In this document: positions 41,897-51,047 of the stretch, in pieces
Numbering within the stretch: position 1 is the stretch's first letter
Layout: each line of letters opens with the position of its first letter
Assembly (NCBI RefSeq): GCF_027789125.1
Contig: NZ_JAQFVF010000049.1
Span: forward strand, 1 to 60,259
From: Paenibacillus aestuarii
GTDB lineage: Bacteria; Bacillota; Bacilli; Paenibacillales; NBRC-103111
Direction: 5' to 3'
DNA length: 60,259 bases
Notes under the pieces: generated by a model
Told to the model about the DNA's origin: nothing
The model's input: the letters and a program-made list of their open reading frames with translations, nothing else
Databases searched by the model: none
Translations under genes and position numbers: made by a program

Positions 41897-41926
41897 ACTT
41901 TATCACAATCCACATCGGGGTGTCAA
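41897..41926 (-). promoter_or_regulatory. rpmG-secE-nusG promoter (sigma-A, extended -10)
   Basis: A perfect TTGACA (41921-41926), 18 bases and TAAAGT (41897-41902) preceded by TG-A on the minus strand. Confidence 0.7.
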
Positions 41927-42021
41927 GGAAGAAGTATCTCACTTGCCGTCATTCTATGCATAGAGACAAGATTGCAAGAGTATCATCATTATAGACGACA
42001 CTGGGCTTTGTTAAACGTAAG

Positions 42022-42050
42022 CAAAAAGAAAAGCACCCGCGCCGCGGGTG
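42022..42050 (-). terminator. Terminator after sigH
   Basis: CACCCGC - GGC - GCGGGTG followed by CTTTTCTTTTT on the minus strand, 15 bases after the sigH stop. Confidence 0.9.
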
Positions 42051-42065
42051 ATTTCAATGTACAAG

Positions 42066-42710
42066 CTATAAATCTCTAACTTCTAAATAACGTTCGAGCT
42101 TGCGCTTCACGCGTTGTAGTGCATTATCAATCGACTTGACATGACGATCAAGGTCTACGGCAATCTCTTGATAAGACCTGCCATCGAGATAGAGCATGAG
42201 CACTCTGCGTTCCAGGTCGCTAAGTATTTCGCCCATCTTATCCTCGAGACCTGTAAACTCTTCTTGATTAATAATCAGTTCTTCCGGATCCGTGACCCGG
42301 GAGCCGCTTATCACATCAAGCAGCGTACGATCGGAATCTTCATCGTAAATAGGCTTGTCCAATGAAACGTAGGAATTTAGAGGAATGTGCTTCTGCCGAG
42401 TCGCCGTCTTAATGGCCGTGATGATCTGCCTGGTAATGCACAGTTCAGCAAAAGCTTTGAAAGAGGCTAACTTGTCTCCTCGGAAGTCACGAATCGATTT
42501 ATATAAACCTATCATGCCCTCCTGCACAATGTCTTCCCGATCTGCGCCGATCAAAAAATAAGAACGCGCCTTCGCACGTACAAAGTTCTTATATTTATTG
42601 ATGAGGTATTCCAGCGCTTCACTACTGCCTTCACGGACTGCTTCGACTATGTCTTCATCTGGCTTTAAGTCATAATCGTACATTCTCAGTTCTTTGAGGT
42701 CGACACTCAC
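42066..42710 (-). CDS. sigH: RNA polymerase sigma-H factor
   Basis: The product has 214 residues and directs transition-state and early sporulation transcription. Region 2 has YKNFVRAKARSYFLIGADRE and DIVQEGMIGLYKSIRDF; region 4 has DLERRVLMLYLDGRSYQEIA and SIDNALQRVKRKLERYL. I prefer the GTG at 42710, eight bases after GGAGG, giving VSVDLKELR. TTG codons at 42713 and 42716 are alternatives. It has its own promoter after rae1 and a strong terminator. Confidence 0.96.
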   Translation of the reverse strand: MSVDLKELRMYDYDLKPDEDIVEAVREGSSEALEYLINKYKNFVRAKARSYFLIGADREDIVQEGMIGLYKSIRDFRGDKLASFKAFAELCITRQIITAIKTATRQKHIPLNSYVSLDKPIYDEDSDRTLLDVISGSRVTDPEELIINQEEFTGLEDKMGEILSDLERRVLMLYLDGRSYQEIAVDLDRHVKSIDNALQRVKRKLERYLEVRDL

Positions 42711-42763
42711 CAACAATCCCTCCGGCCTGCAGGACTACCCAATTTCTCTCTAAGGATAGGTTA

Positions 42764-42793
42764 AGTATACAGTATGAATTCTTTCATCGTCAA
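42764..42793 (-). promoter_or_regulatory. sigH promoter (sigma-A)
   Basis: TTGACG (42788-42793), 18 bases and TATACT (42764-42769) on the minus strand, in the rae1-sigH gap. Confidence 0.65.
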
Positions 42794-42829
42794 CGGGGAA
42801 CCGCGCCATTTCTAGCATTTGGAGTATAT

Positions 42830-43342
42830 TCACTCGCCTCTGCGCCACCGCTCGAAGAGTTCTTTCATGTTGTCGTTCAACTTGCCGTCCAAAGGATTTC
42901 GTTTCGTTGACGTTTCCGGCTGGATCCGCTGCCTGACCTCTTTGCGGCTCTGATTGATCTTGACGAGAAGCTCCCCGGCCGGCAGGCGGAGAGCCCCTTT
43001 GCCAAAGATGACATGCTGCTCGATCATATCGGAAGTAGCCACATAGATTTCCCTGCGCCGACCCATCAGATTGGTGACCAGACGCTCAATGAGCTCATCC
43101 GCGGTCTCCTTCTCCTTGGTGTATAAAACACTGAGCTTGCTCTGCACATACTTCTTGCCAAGACCCGGCACCATATAGGCATCGAATACCAGATATACTT
43201 TCATGCCGGAGAAGGATTGATACTCGGCTAACATATGGATCAGCTTGTCCCTTGCCTGTTCCAGGTCAGTATCCTTCAGCTTGCTGAGCTGAGGCCAAGC
43301 GCCTATGATATTATAACCGTCTACAATCAAGAACTCTTCCAT
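42830..43342 (-). CDS. rae1: Ribosome-dependent mRNA endonuclease Rae1 (YacP, NYN domain)
   Basis: The product has 170 residues. The PIN-like NYN fold has FLIVDGYNIIGAWP (Asp8 expected catalytic), VFDAY and YVATSD. B. subtilis Rae1 cleaves mRNA in the ribosomal A site during translation. It starts four bases after the rlmB stop, in the cysE-cysS-mrnC-rlmB-rae1 run. Confidence 0.9.
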   Translation of the reverse strand: MEEFLIVDGYNIIGAWPQLSKLKDTDLEQARDKLIHMLAEYQSFSGMKVYLVFDAYMVPGLGKKYVQSKLSVLYTKEKETADELIERLVTNLMGRRREIYVATSDMIEQHVIFGKGALRLPAGELLVKINQSRKEVRQRIQPETSTKRNPLDGKLNDNMKELFERWRRGE

Positions 43343-43346
43343 GCCA

Positions 43347-44087
43347 TCAGCTCAATAATCGTTGTCTGACCACTTCATACATAAGAACTCCCGCGGCAAC
43401 CGACGCGTTCAGTGAGTTGATTTGGCCTGACATCGGCAGCTTCACCAGAAAGTCGCACTTCTCTTTGATCAGGCGGCCAACCCCTTTGCCTTCATTGCCA
43501 ATTACCAAGGCAATCGGAATTTTAAAGTTGGCTTTGTACACGTCCTGCGCTCCGGAAACGTCCGTCCCCGCAATCCATACGCCCTCTTCTTTCAATTGCT
43601 CAATCGTTTGGGCAATATTCGTCACGCGGGCTACCGGTACATACTCAACGGCTCCTGCTGAAGTTTTGGAAACTGTAGCCGTGAGTCCAACCGAGCGGCG
43701 TTTGGGTATAATAACGCCATGCACCCCTGTGCAGTCGGCTGTCCGCAGGATGGAGCCCAAATTATGCGGATCTTCAATCTCATCCAAAATAAGGATGAAA
43801 GGCTCCTCGCCTTTTGCTTTCGCTTTGGCCAAAATATCTTCGATTTCGACGTACTCATACGCGGCGACTTGCGCCACAACGCCTTGATGCACCAGGCCTT
43901 CGGCCATCTGATCCAACTTGCGCTTGTCCGTGAACTGCACGATGATGCCGTGATTTTTAGCTTCCGCGACAATCGGTCCGGCGAATTGCTTCTGTGCATT
44001 TTCGGCGATCCAAATTTTATTGATCGTTCGGCCGGAGCGTAGCGCCTCCAGAACGGAGTGCTTTCCGCCGATATATTCTTCTGCCAT
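43347..44087 (-). CDS. rlmB: 23S rRNA (guanosine-2'-O)-methyltransferase RlmB-type (SpoU family)
   Basis: The product has 246 residues. An N-terminal L30e-like substrate domain (about 1-80, GGKHSVLEALRSGRTINKI) precedes the SPOUT knot with motif 1 DPHNLGSILRTADCTGVHG, motif 2 LVIGNEGKGVGRLI and motif 3 LPMSGQINSLNASVAAGVL. It methylates a guanosine of 23S rRNA by family. The ATG at 44087 follows GGAGAG; the longer frame adds 28 unrelated residues overlapping mrnC. Confidence 0.94.
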   Translation of the reverse strand: MAEEYIGGKHSVLEALRSGRTINKIWIAENAQKQFAGPIVAEAKNHGIIVQFTDKRKLDQMAEGLVHQGVVAQVAAYEYVEIEDILAKAKAKGEEPFILILDEIEDPHNLGSILRTADCTGVHGVIIPKRRSVGLTATVSKTSAGAVEYVPVARVTNIAQTIEQLKEEGVWIAGTDVSGAQDVYKANFKIPIALVIGNEGKGVGRLIKEKCDFLVKLPMSGQINSLNASVAAGVLMYEVVRQRLLS

Positions 44088-44136
44088 TCCACTCTCTCCT
44101 TCATATTTTGCCCTGAGGCAAAACTGACTTGTTCCA

Positions 44137-44571
44137 TTAAGCCTCAGACGATGGCTGAGGCAGGGCAACATCCAATATTTCTCGTAATCGATCGAACGAT
44201 TGCTGATAATACAAATAGCCGATCAGGCACTCGAACGCGGTGCTGTGCCGGTATTCCAGCACATCCGCGTTCTTGGCCGTTGTTCCTGATTTCGCATTGC
44301 GTCCCCGCTTCACGATATCGATCTCCTCTTCAGTCAACATCGGCATCAATCGTTCCAATAGTTTGGACTGCGCTTTGGCGGAGACGAACTGTGTCGCGGC
44401 TTTGTGCAAATGATTCGGCCTATGGTTCGTACCCGAAATCACATATTGCCGGATATAGACTTCATACACCGCGTCACCAATATAAGCCAGCACAAGCGGA
44501 TTCAACAGCTTCGGGCTCTTGGACGGCGGAAAATGGAACAGGTTCACGATATCCGATAAAGATTGACTCAT
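44137..44571 (-). CDS. mrnC: Mini-ribonuclease III
   Basis: The product has 144 residues: an RNase III catalytic domain without a dsRNA-binding domain. The conserved LNPLVLAYIGDAVYEVYIRQ contains the catalytic Asp, and STAFECLIGYLY the second acidic helix. In B. subtilis it matures 23S rRNA. Its start overlaps the cysS stop (ATGA). Confidence 0.94.
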   Translation of the reverse strand: MSQSLSDIVNLFHFPPSKSPKLLNPLVLAYIGDAVYEVYIRQYVISGTNHRPNHLHKAATQFVSAKAQSKLLERLMPMLTEEEIDIVKRGRNAKSGTTAKNADVLEYRHSTAFECLIGYLYYQQSFDRLREILDVALPQPSSEA

Positions 44572-45968
44572 TTGCGGCGCCAGCGTATTCCTTGCGGTGT
44601 ATCCTCGAGGAATATTCCTTTCTCCGTGAGCAAGTCACGAATCTCGTCGGCACGCGCCCAGTTCTTCGTTTTGCGCGCTTCGGTACGCTCGACGATCAGC
44701 TGTTCGATTTCTTCATCGAGCAATTCATCCGCTGCTTGGGACAGGAGACCGAGAACCGCATCGAACGCTTGCAACTGATCGAGGAATTGCTGCACAGCTG
44801 TGCCATTCACCCGCTCCTGCTGCAAATACAAATTCGCTTCGGCGACCAAATCGAATACGGCCGTAATCGCATCCGGCGTATTGAAATCGTCGTCCATTTT
44901 ATCATCGAACTGGCGTGCGATAGCTGCGATGCGATCCGTGATCGCCGCTTCCACTTCACCAGTTTGTGAAGCCGTGTCCAGCCGGTGCTTCAGGTTATCG
45001 TATGCGTTCTGAATGCGCTCCAATCCGTTCGCAGCTTGCTTCAAGCTTTCATCGCTGAAATTCAGCGGGTTGCGATAGTGCGCGGAAAGCATGAAGAAAC
45101 GGAATACTTGCGGTTTCAAGCGCTGAATCAGATCGCGAATCAAGATGCCGTTGCCGAGCGATTTGGACATTTTCTCATTATCAATGTTCAGGAATGCATT
45201 ATGCATCCAGTAATTCGCCATCGGATGGCCTGTTACCGCTTCGGTCTGTGCGATCTCGCATTCGTGGTGCGGGAACGTCAAGTCCTGTCCGCCGCCGTGA
45301 ATATCGATAGTCTCGCCCAAGTACTTGCGCACCATCGCCGAGCACTCGATATGCCAGCCCGGACGGCCTTGCCCCCAAGGGCTATCCCAATAAATCTCGC
45401 CAGGCTTCGCGGCTTTCCAGAGGACGAAGTCCTGCGGATTCTCCTTGCGGTCGTCAACCTCAATACGGATGCCGTACTGCAGCTCATCCAGGTTCTGATG
45501 CGACAGCTTGCCATACTCCTCGAACTTGGTCGTCCGGTAGTAGACGTCGCCTCCGCTTTCATAGGCATAGCCGGTATCCACCAGCGCAGCGATGAAATCG
45601 ATGATCTCATGGATATTCTCGGTAACGCGCGGATTCTTCGTCGCTTCATTTACGCCTAGCGCCCGGATGTCTTCCAAGAACGCCTGGATGAACGTCTCTG
45701 CCAGTTCCGGCACGGTTTGGCCCAGTTCCTCGGCCTTACGAATCATTTTGTCATCGACGTCCGTGAAATTCGTAATATACGTAACTTCGTAATTTTGCGA
45801 TTCCAGATAACGTCTCACCACATCAAAGAAAATGACCGGACGCCCGTTTCCGATGTGAATATAGTTATAAACGGTTGGACCGCACACATACATTTTCACC
45901 TTATTCGGTTCAATCGGTACAAAATCTTCCTTCTTCCGCGTTAGCGTGTTATACACTCTGAGCGTCAT
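44568..45968 (-). CDS. cysS: Cysteinyl-tRNA synthetase
   Basis: The product has 466 residues of class Ia. It shows the HIGH-type motif YIHIGNGRP, KMSKS (EKMSKSLGN) and the zinc-site residues CGPTVYN, GWHIECS and FPHHECE. The start at 45968 lies inside the end of cysE, 11 bases after GGAGG; an ATG at 45986 is less likely. It shares the T-box-controlled transcript with cysE. Confidence 0.97.
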   Translation of the reverse strand: MTLRVYNTLTRKKEDFVPIEPNKVKMYVCGPTVYNYIHIGNGRPVIFFDVVRRYLESQNYEVTYITNFTDVDDKMIRKAEELGQTVPELAETFIQAFLEDIRALGVNEATKNPRVTENIHEIIDFIAALVDTGYAYESGGDVYYRTTKFEEYGKLSHQNLDELQYGIRIEVDDRKENPQDFVLWKAAKPGEIYWDSPWGQGRPGWHIECSAMVRKYLGETIDIHGGGQDLTFPHHECEIAQTEAVTGHPMANYWMHNAFLNIDNEKMSKSLGNGILIRDLIQRLKPQVFRFFMLSAHYRNPLNFSDESLKQAANGLERIQNAYDNLKHRLDTASQTGEVEAAITDRIAAIARQFDDKMDDDFNTPDAITAVFDLVAEANLYLQQERVNGTAVQQFLDQLQAFDAVLGLLSQAADELLDEEIEQLIVERTEARKTKNWARADEIRDLLTEKGIFLEDTPQGIRWRRK

Positions 45969-46620
45969 GTTGTCTCGCTCCTCCATTCTTTTGTCTTTCG
46001 AGTCTAAGCTGTTCCTTCAGCTCGTTGATTTGCTCTTGCAGCCCGTCAAACATATCGATAACCGGATCCGGCAAATTTGCATGATCCAACCGGTTCACAC
46101 GAACGCCGTCCCGCTTCACTAATTTACCAGGTATACATACAACCGTGCTGTTCGGCGGCACTTCCTGAATGACAACTGCATTCGATCCGACGCGGGAATT
46201 CTCGCCCACTGTAAAGGAGCCCAGAATCTTGGCACCTGAACCAATAACTACATTATTGCCAATTGTCGGATGTCTCTTCCCCTTCTCTTTGCCGGTACCA
46301 CCCAAGGTTACACCTTGGTATAGAATCACATCGTCGCCAATTTCACAAGTTTCACCGATCACAACCCCCATACCATGGTCGATAAACAGCCGCTGGCCAA
46401 TTGTCGCCCCGGGGTGAATCTCAATGCCCGTCATGAATCGGCTCCACTGGGAAATGACGCGGGCTATCGTGAACATGCCCTTCTTGTAGAACCAATGTCC
46501 GATACGATGCGCCCATATGGCATGAAGACCGGAATACGTAAACACAACCTCGAACCAGCTGCGCGCAGCGGGATCGTTATCGAATACCGCCGAGATATCG
46601 GATTTGATCGATTTCCACAT
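45949..46620 (-). CDS. cysE: Serine O-acetyltransferase
   Basis: The product has 223 residues and makes O-acetylserine, the carbon precursor of cysteine. The N-terminal helical part leads into a left-handed beta-helix of hexapeptide repeats (about 64-165) with IDHGMGVVIGETCEIGDDV and GVTLGGTG. The coiled tail (INELKEQLRLERQKNGG) is typical of Bacilli. The ATG at 46620 follows AGGTG. The first gene after the T-box leader, overlapping cysS. Confidence 0.96.
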   Translation of the reverse strand: MWKSIKSDISAVFDNDPAARSWFEVVFTYSGLHAIWAHRIGHWFYKKGMFTIARVISQWSRFMTGIEIHPGATIGQRLFIDHGMGVVIGETCEIGDDVILYQGVTLGGTGKEKGKRHPTIGNNVVIGSGAKILGSFTVGENSRVGSNAVVIQEVPPNSTVVCIPGKLVKRDGVRVNRLDHANLPDPVIDMFDGLQEQINELKEQLRLERQKNGGARQHDAQSV

Positions 46621-46650
46621 ACTTTCACCTGCTTTAATTGGAAGTAAAAA

Positions 46651-46927
46651 ATACAAAAAGCCCCCGCAGCCAATAAGGCTGCAGAGGCGTAGTAACCCGC
46701 GGTTCCACTCTGCTTGGTGACTCGGAAGTCTCCCAACTCAAACCCCGTAACGAGGGGTGATCGGCAGCGCCTACGTTTCTCCAATAAGAGAATTCGGCGC
46801 GGCAGCTCCCAGGTGCATTTCCGCTTAGGGGAATTGGATAACTCGCAGCCGAAGCGACAAGCGCCTCGATTATCCTCTCTGAGAATTCCTTGTTAAACGT
46901 ACTCTCCTGATCGTTGCTTTTGGTATT
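46651..46927 (-). promoter_or_regulatory. T-box leader (probably cysteine-specific) of cysE-cysS
   Basis: The transcript contains the T-box core AGTGGAACCGCGGGTT (46694-46709, minus strand), whose central bases pair with the tRNA acceptor end. A 12-pair terminator (GCCTCTGCAGCC ... GGCTGCGGGGGC, then TTTTT, about 46656-46688) follows. A candidate specifier codon TGC (Cys) is near 46845-46847; that assignment is tentative but agrees with the downstream cysteine genes. The leader fills the gltX-cysE gap. Uncharged tRNA would prevent termination. Confidence 0.9.
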
Positions 46928-46933
46928 GAATTC

Positions 46934-46962
46934 AGTATAGCGAAAAGCGCTTCGCTTTACAA
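46934..46962 (-). promoter_or_regulatory. cysE T-box operon promoter (sigma-A)
   Basis: TTGTAA (46957-46962), 17 bases and TATACT (46934-46939) on the minus strand. The -35 box contains the gltX stop codon (TAA at 46957-46959). Confidence 0.7.
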
Positions 46963-48411
46963 TAAGTTCCGCAGACGAGAAGCGACTTTTTCTTTACCGA
47001 GCAGATAAAGCGATACGTTCAGATCCGGTCCATGCACTTGACCTGTAAGAGCAGATCGGATCGGCATGAAGAGCTGCTTGCCTTTGAAGCCTGTATCCTT
47101 TTGCACTTGCTTCAAAAGGGCCGGAATCGCTTCAACCGTGAATGCTTCCGCTTGCTCCACCTGCTGCAGGAATCCTGCCAGCACGGCTGGGACATGCTCT
47201 TCCTTCAATACAGCGGCTGCCTCTTCGTCGACTGTCGGCTCACCCTGGAAGAAAATGGCGGACAACTCAACGATCTCCGCCGCGAAGCGCATTCTCTCCT
47301 GGTTGAGCCCGACCAAGGCGGTCACCCATTCCATCGCCGCGGCATCCGGCTCTCCTTGCAGATAGCCCGCTTTTTGCAGATGGGGCACACAAAGCTCGAC
47401 CACTTGGGAAAGCGGCGCCTTTTTCAAGTAATAGTTATTCATCCAATTCAGTTTATCCATGTCAAACACGGCTGGGCTCTTGGATACACGATCGAGGCTG
47501 AATTGCGCAATCAGCTCTTCCTTCGTGAAGATCTCTTCTTCCCCGCCTGGCGACCAGCCAAGCAGTGCGATAAAGTTCACAACAGCTTCCGGCAAATAGC
47601 CGAGCTCGCGATACTGCTCAATAAACTGGATGATGGACTCATCACGTTTGCTCATTTTTTTGCGGTCTTGATTTAGAATCAAGGCCAAATGGGCGAATTC
47701 CGGTATCGGAAGGCCTAACGCTTCGTACATCAGAATCTGTCTCGGCGTATTGGACAGGTGCTCCTCACCGCGAATGACCAAATTGATTTTCATCAAATGG
47801 TCGTCGACAATAACGGCAAAATTGTACGTCGGAATGCCGTCCGGACGGGCAATGATGAAATCGCCGATCCCGTTCGAATCGAATTCAACGTGCTCGCGCA
47901 CTTTATCTTCGAAGCCGATGATCCGGTTCTCCGGCACGCGGAAACGAACAGCCGGCTTGCGGCCTTCCGCCTGATAAGCCGCCACTTGCTCTGTCGTCAG
48001 GGTACGGCATCTGCCCGAATAGCCGCCCATCTCGCCGCGTGCTTCCTGTTCGGCACGCTCTTGCTCCAGATCCTGTTCAGAGCAGTAGCAATGATAAGCG
48101 TGTCCGCTTTCCAGCATTTGATTCACATATGTCGCATAGATATCCAGACGCTCCATTTGACGGTAAGGACCGTACGGACCGCCGATATCGACGCTCTCAT
48201 CCCACTCTAAGCCCAGCCATCTCAACCCATTCAGCTGGTCGTTAATTCCCGACTCCTTATGACGCGTCTGATCCGTATCTTCGAAACGGACAACAAACGC
48301 ACCGCCATGGCGGCGGGCTAATAAATAATCAAATAATGCGGTGCGGGCACCGCCGATATGTAAATGTCCAGTAGGACTTGGCGCATAGCGCACACGTAAA
48401 GGCTGATTCAT
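46957..48411 (-). CDS. gltX: Glutamyl-tRNA synthetase
   Basis: The product has 484 residues of class Ib. HIGH motif GHLHIGGARTALFDYLLARR, KMSKR (KKMSKRDES) and the C-terminal helical anticodon-binding part are present. In Bacilli this enzyme also charges tRNA-Gln for transamidation. The ATG at 48411 follows AGAGGG; the longer frame adds 17 unrelated residues. Confidence 0.97.
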   Translation of the reverse strand: MNQPLRVRYAPSPTGHLHIGGARTALFDYLLARRHGGAFVVRFEDTDQTRHKESGINDQLNGLRWLGLEWDESVDIGGPYGPYRQMERLDIYATYVNQMLESGHAYHCYCSEQDLEQERAEQEARGEMGGYSGRCRTLTTEQVAAYQAEGRKPAVRFRVPENRIIGFEDKVREHVEFDSNGIGDFIIARPDGIPTYNFAVIVDDHLMKINLVIRGEEHLSNTPRQILMYEALGLPIPEFAHLALILNQDRKKMSKRDESIIQFIEQYRELGYLPEAVVNFIALLGWSPGGEEEIFTKEELIAQFSLDRVSKSPAVFDMDKLNWMNNYYLKKAPLSQVVELCVPHLQKAGYLQGEPDAAAMEWVTALVGLNQERMRFAAEIVELSAIFFQGEPTVDEEAAAVLKEEHVPAVLAGFLQQVEQAEAFTVEAIPALLKQVQKDTGFKGKQLFMPIRSALTGQVHGPDLNVSLYLLGKEKVASRLRNLL

Positions 48412-48527
48412 CGTAGAACCCTCTTTCCCCTTTAGTACCCGGGAATCAGTCCGGCACTGCATAAGGCGATCTCGCTCGCCTAATCTGCTCCATGCATCAT
48501 CGGACGACCCTAGCTGTAATCACTGCT

Positions 48528-48556
48528 ATTCTAGCACATCTTAGCTGCGAATTAAA
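48528..48556 (-). promoter_or_regulatory. gltX promoter (extended -10)
   Basis: TAGAAT (48528-48533) preceded by TG-C and, 17 bases upstream, a weak TTTAAT (48551-48556) on the minus strand. The leader contains a GGCGA-gcgaga-TCGCC hairpin. Confidence 0.45.
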
Positions 48557-49017
48557 CAAACAACCGACTGCGCCGCAATCCCTTCGCCCCGCCCGGTGAA
48601 TCCGAGCTGCTCGGTCGTCGTCGCTTTCACATTCACTTGCTCCCGCTCCGCTTCCAGCGCCTCTGCGATGATCTCGACCATCTGCGGGATGTATAGCGCC
48701 ATCTTCGGCTTCTGGGCGATGATGGTCGAATCGACGTTGCCGAGGCGGTAGCCCTTCTCTTTGGCCAGCTGCCAGACGTGCTTAAGCAGCACAAGGCTGT
48801 CCGCATCTTTGAATTCCGCAGCCGTATCCGGGAAATGCTTGCCGATATCCCCCAAGCCAAGCGCCCCAAGAATGGCGTCGCTAATGGCATGCAGCAGCAC
48901 ATCAGCGTCGGAGTGCCCGAGCAGCCCCTTCTCATACGGAATCGTTACGCCGCCGATAATGCATTTCCGCCCTTCCACCAGCTGGTGCACGTCAAACCCT
49001 TGTCCTACACGAATCAT
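48541..49017 (-). CDS. ispF: 2-C-methyl-D-erythritol 2,4-cyclodiphosphate synthase
   Basis: The product has 158 residues, the fifth enzyme of the MEP isoprenoid pathway. Zinc ligands Asp9 and His11 (GQGFDVHQ) and the His of LLGHSDADVLLHA are seen, with C-terminal ATTTEQLGFTGRGEG. The ATG at 49017 is two bases after the ispD stop, with GGAGAG inside ispD, so the two are coupled. Confidence 0.97.
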   Translation of the reverse strand: MIRVGQGFDVHQLVEGRKCIIGGVTIPYEKGLLGHSDADVLLHAISDAILGALGLGDIGKHFPDTAAEFKDADSLVLLKHVWQLAKEKGYRLGNVDSTIIAQKPKMALYIPQMVEIIAEALEAEREQVNVKATTTEQLGFTGRGEGIAAQSVVCLIRS

Positions 49018-49019
49018 CG

Positions 49020-49718
49020 TTATCTCTCTCCTCTGACATGTTCTAAAATCCACGCTGCCCAAGGCAGATCTTCCCGGGTCGTAATTTTAATATTATAATA
49101 GTCCCCTTCGACCACCTGGACCGTGATCCCCAATCTTTCCACTAGCATCGAATCGTCGGTTCCGATGAAAGCCTCGGCCTCAGCCCGCTCGTGCGCTTCC
49201 CGCAAAACAGAAAGCCGAAAAGCTTGCGGCGTTTGGATCGCCCACAAGCTTCGTCTATCCGGCGTTGATTGAATTTGCTTGGCTTCATTTACGATCTTGA
49301 TCGTATCCTTCACAGGCACGGCCAATACAGCTGCGTCTGTCTCCTGCGCTTTGCGGTAGCATGCGATCACATGTTCGGTAGCGGCGAACGGCCGTACACC
49401 GTCATGCACAAGCACCCATTCGGTTCCCGCTTCCAGGGCATCGATCCCTTTTTTCACCGAATCCTGACGCTCTGCGCCACCGGCTTGTACACTCGTCACT
49501 TTCGTTAGTGCATACGACTGAACGTACCCTCTACAGCGGTCAACATCCGCTTCACCTACAACCAAAATGATTTCATCCACTTCATGTATGTTTTGAAATA
49601 ATTGCAAGGTATGTACCAGAATCGGCTTCTGTCCAAGCTGCAGATACTGTTTACTTTCAGCTGTACGCATCCGCGAGCCTCTGCCCGCTGCGACAATGAC
49701 AACCCCTAGCTTCCCCAT
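49020..49718 (-). CDS. ispD: 2-C-methyl-D-erythritol 4-phosphate cytidylyltransferase
   Basis: The product has 232 residues, the third enzyme of the MEP pathway (CDP-ME formation). It shows the nucleotide-binding VVIVAAGRGSRM, VHDGVRPFA and TDDSMLVE. The start has GGGGG upstream. Operon with ispF. Confidence 0.97.
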   Translation of the reverse strand: MGKLGVVIVAAGRGSRMRTAESKQYLQLGQKPILVHTLQLFQNIHEVDEIILVVGEADVDRCRGYVQSYALTKVTSVQAGGAERQDSVKKGIDALEAGTEWVLVHDGVRPFAATEHVIACYRKAQETDAAVLAVPVKDTIKIVNEAKQIQSTPDRRSLWAIQTPQAFRLSVLREAHERAEAEAFIGTDDSMLVERLGITVQVVEGDYYNIKITTREDLPWAAWILEHVRGER

Positions 49719-49814
49719 AATGTCCCCCTGAGCGTTTCCATAGGAAACCTGCGTCCTTGCTGCCTTTTCATCTTTGATGAAGATGTTATGGGCAACCTAG
49801 TTTAACCTCCCCCT

Positions 49815-49844
49815 ATCATACTGGTTTTACTGCGCTTTTTCCAA
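49815..49844 (-). promoter_or_regulatory. ispD-ispF promoter (sigma-A)
   Basis: TTGGAA (49839-49844), 18 bases and TATGAT (49815-49820) on the minus strand, overlapping the yacL 3' end. The leader holds a GTTTCC-TAT-GGAAAC hairpin. Confidence 0.5.
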
Positions 49845-50894
49845 TAGTTTTGGTTTGGCAAAAATCATTCTGCCCGCCGAAGTCTGCAGCACACTCGTCA
49901 CCATCACTTCCAGCGTCGTGCCAATAAACTCGCGTCCGCCTTCCACAACAATCATCGTGCCGTCATCCAAATAAGCCACGCCTTGTCCATGCTCTTTGCC
50001 GTCTTTAATGACTTGAACAATAATTTCTTCTCCCGGCAGTACGACAGGCTTCACCGCATTCGCAAGATCATTAATATTGAGTACTGAGACTCCTTGCAAT
50101 TCACATACCTTGTTCAAATTAAAATCGTTCGTAATCACTTTGCCTTGCAGCACTTTGGCTAAGCGGACAAGCTTGCTGTCTACCTCAGAGATTTCTTCGA
50201 AATCGCCTTCGTAGATCAAGACTTTCACTTCCAGCTCTTTTTGGATCTTGTTCAAAATGTCCAGCCCGCGCCGGCCGCGATTGCGTTTTAGCAAGTCGGA
50301 TGAATCTGCGATATGCTGCAATTCTTCCAGCACGAATTCAGGAATGACCAGTGTGCCTTCAATGAATCCCGTTTTGCAAATGTCCGCAATCCGTCCGTCA
50401 ATAATGACACTCGTGTCCAAAATTTTGTGCTCCTCATAAGGGCGATGAGTGGCTTTATCCTGCCCGCCAGAACGTATGTTCTTGACAATTTGAACAAGCT
50501 CTTCCCGCTTGCTGTAACCGATGCGGAACCCCATCACAGCCAGAACAGCCGCTACGACAACCGGTAAAAAAGGGCCCATCCATGTTGCTTTCTCCAGAAC
50601 CGGAAACGCTAACACGGCAATTAGCAACCCGATAACCAGCCCTACGGTGCCGGCGAGCAAGTCAAATGCCGGAATGCTCTCCATATTTCTTTCCCCGCGA
50701 AGCAACAGCTTCATACCGGCGTTCGCCACCCATGCCGCGATCAAGCACGCCGCAACTGCACCCAAGCCTTTGATCCACATCGCTTGTCCTGCTGCGCCCG
50801 TATAACCAGTCAGCTGTATGATGGAATCGCTCCACCCATAACCTAAACTTCCACCCATGATGGCAAAAATGATTTGTATCCATTTCCTCATCAT
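49827..50894 (-). CDS. yacL: Membrane-anchored PIN/TRAM domain protein (YacL)
   Basis: The product has 355 residues. About four membrane segments lie in the first 130 residues. A PIN nuclease-like domain (about 155-285) follows, with LDTSVIIDGRIADI, PEFVLEELQ, RGRRGLD and TNDFNLNKV supplying the acidic residues. A C-terminal TRAM domain (about 295-345) should bind RNA or nucleic acid. The family is widespread in Gram-positive bacteria and poorly understood. Start ATG after GGAGGTG. Confidence 0.9.
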   Translation of the reverse strand: MMRKWIQIIFAIMGGSLGYGWSDSIIQLTGYTGAAGQAMWIKGLGAVAACLIAAWVANAGMKLLLRGERNMESIPAFDLLAGTVGLVIGLLIAVLAFPVLEKATWMGPFLPVVVAAVLAVMGFRIGYSKREELVQIVKNIRSGGQDKATHRPYEEHKILDTSVIIDGRIADICKTGFIEGTLVIPEFVLEELQHIADSSDLLKRNRGRRGLDILNKIQKELEVKVLIYEGDFEEISEVDSKLVRLAKVLQGKVITNDFNLNKVCELQGVSVLNINDLANAVKPVVLPGEEIIVQVIKDGKEHGQGVAYLDDGTMIVVEGGREFIGTTLEVMVTSVLQTSAGRMIFAKPKLLEKAQ

Positions 50895-50981
50895 AGTTTC
50901 ACCTCCATATCAACAATGTTTATGCCATATTACAATTATGTTCCAATTTATCCATCGCTAATCACGAATCTTTACGGAAAA

Positions 50982-51010
50982 TTGAAATATTAGAGACCTT
51001 CCATTATAAT
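50982..51010 (+). promoter_or_regulatory. Promoter of the plus-strand orphan gene (sigma-A)
   Basis: TTGAAA (50982-50987), 17 bases and a perfect TATAAT (51005-51010) on the plus strand, about 31 bases before the start codon's leader ends. It shows that this gene is expressed independently of its neighbours. Confidence 0.75.
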
Positions 51011-51047
51011 GAAATTGGAAGATACAAACACACTCGAGGTGGATGGA

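Noticed and set aside
50895..50981. yacL promoter
   Set aside because: Several AT-rich hexamers occur on the minus strand, but no pair with convincing -35, -10 and spacing could be chosen.
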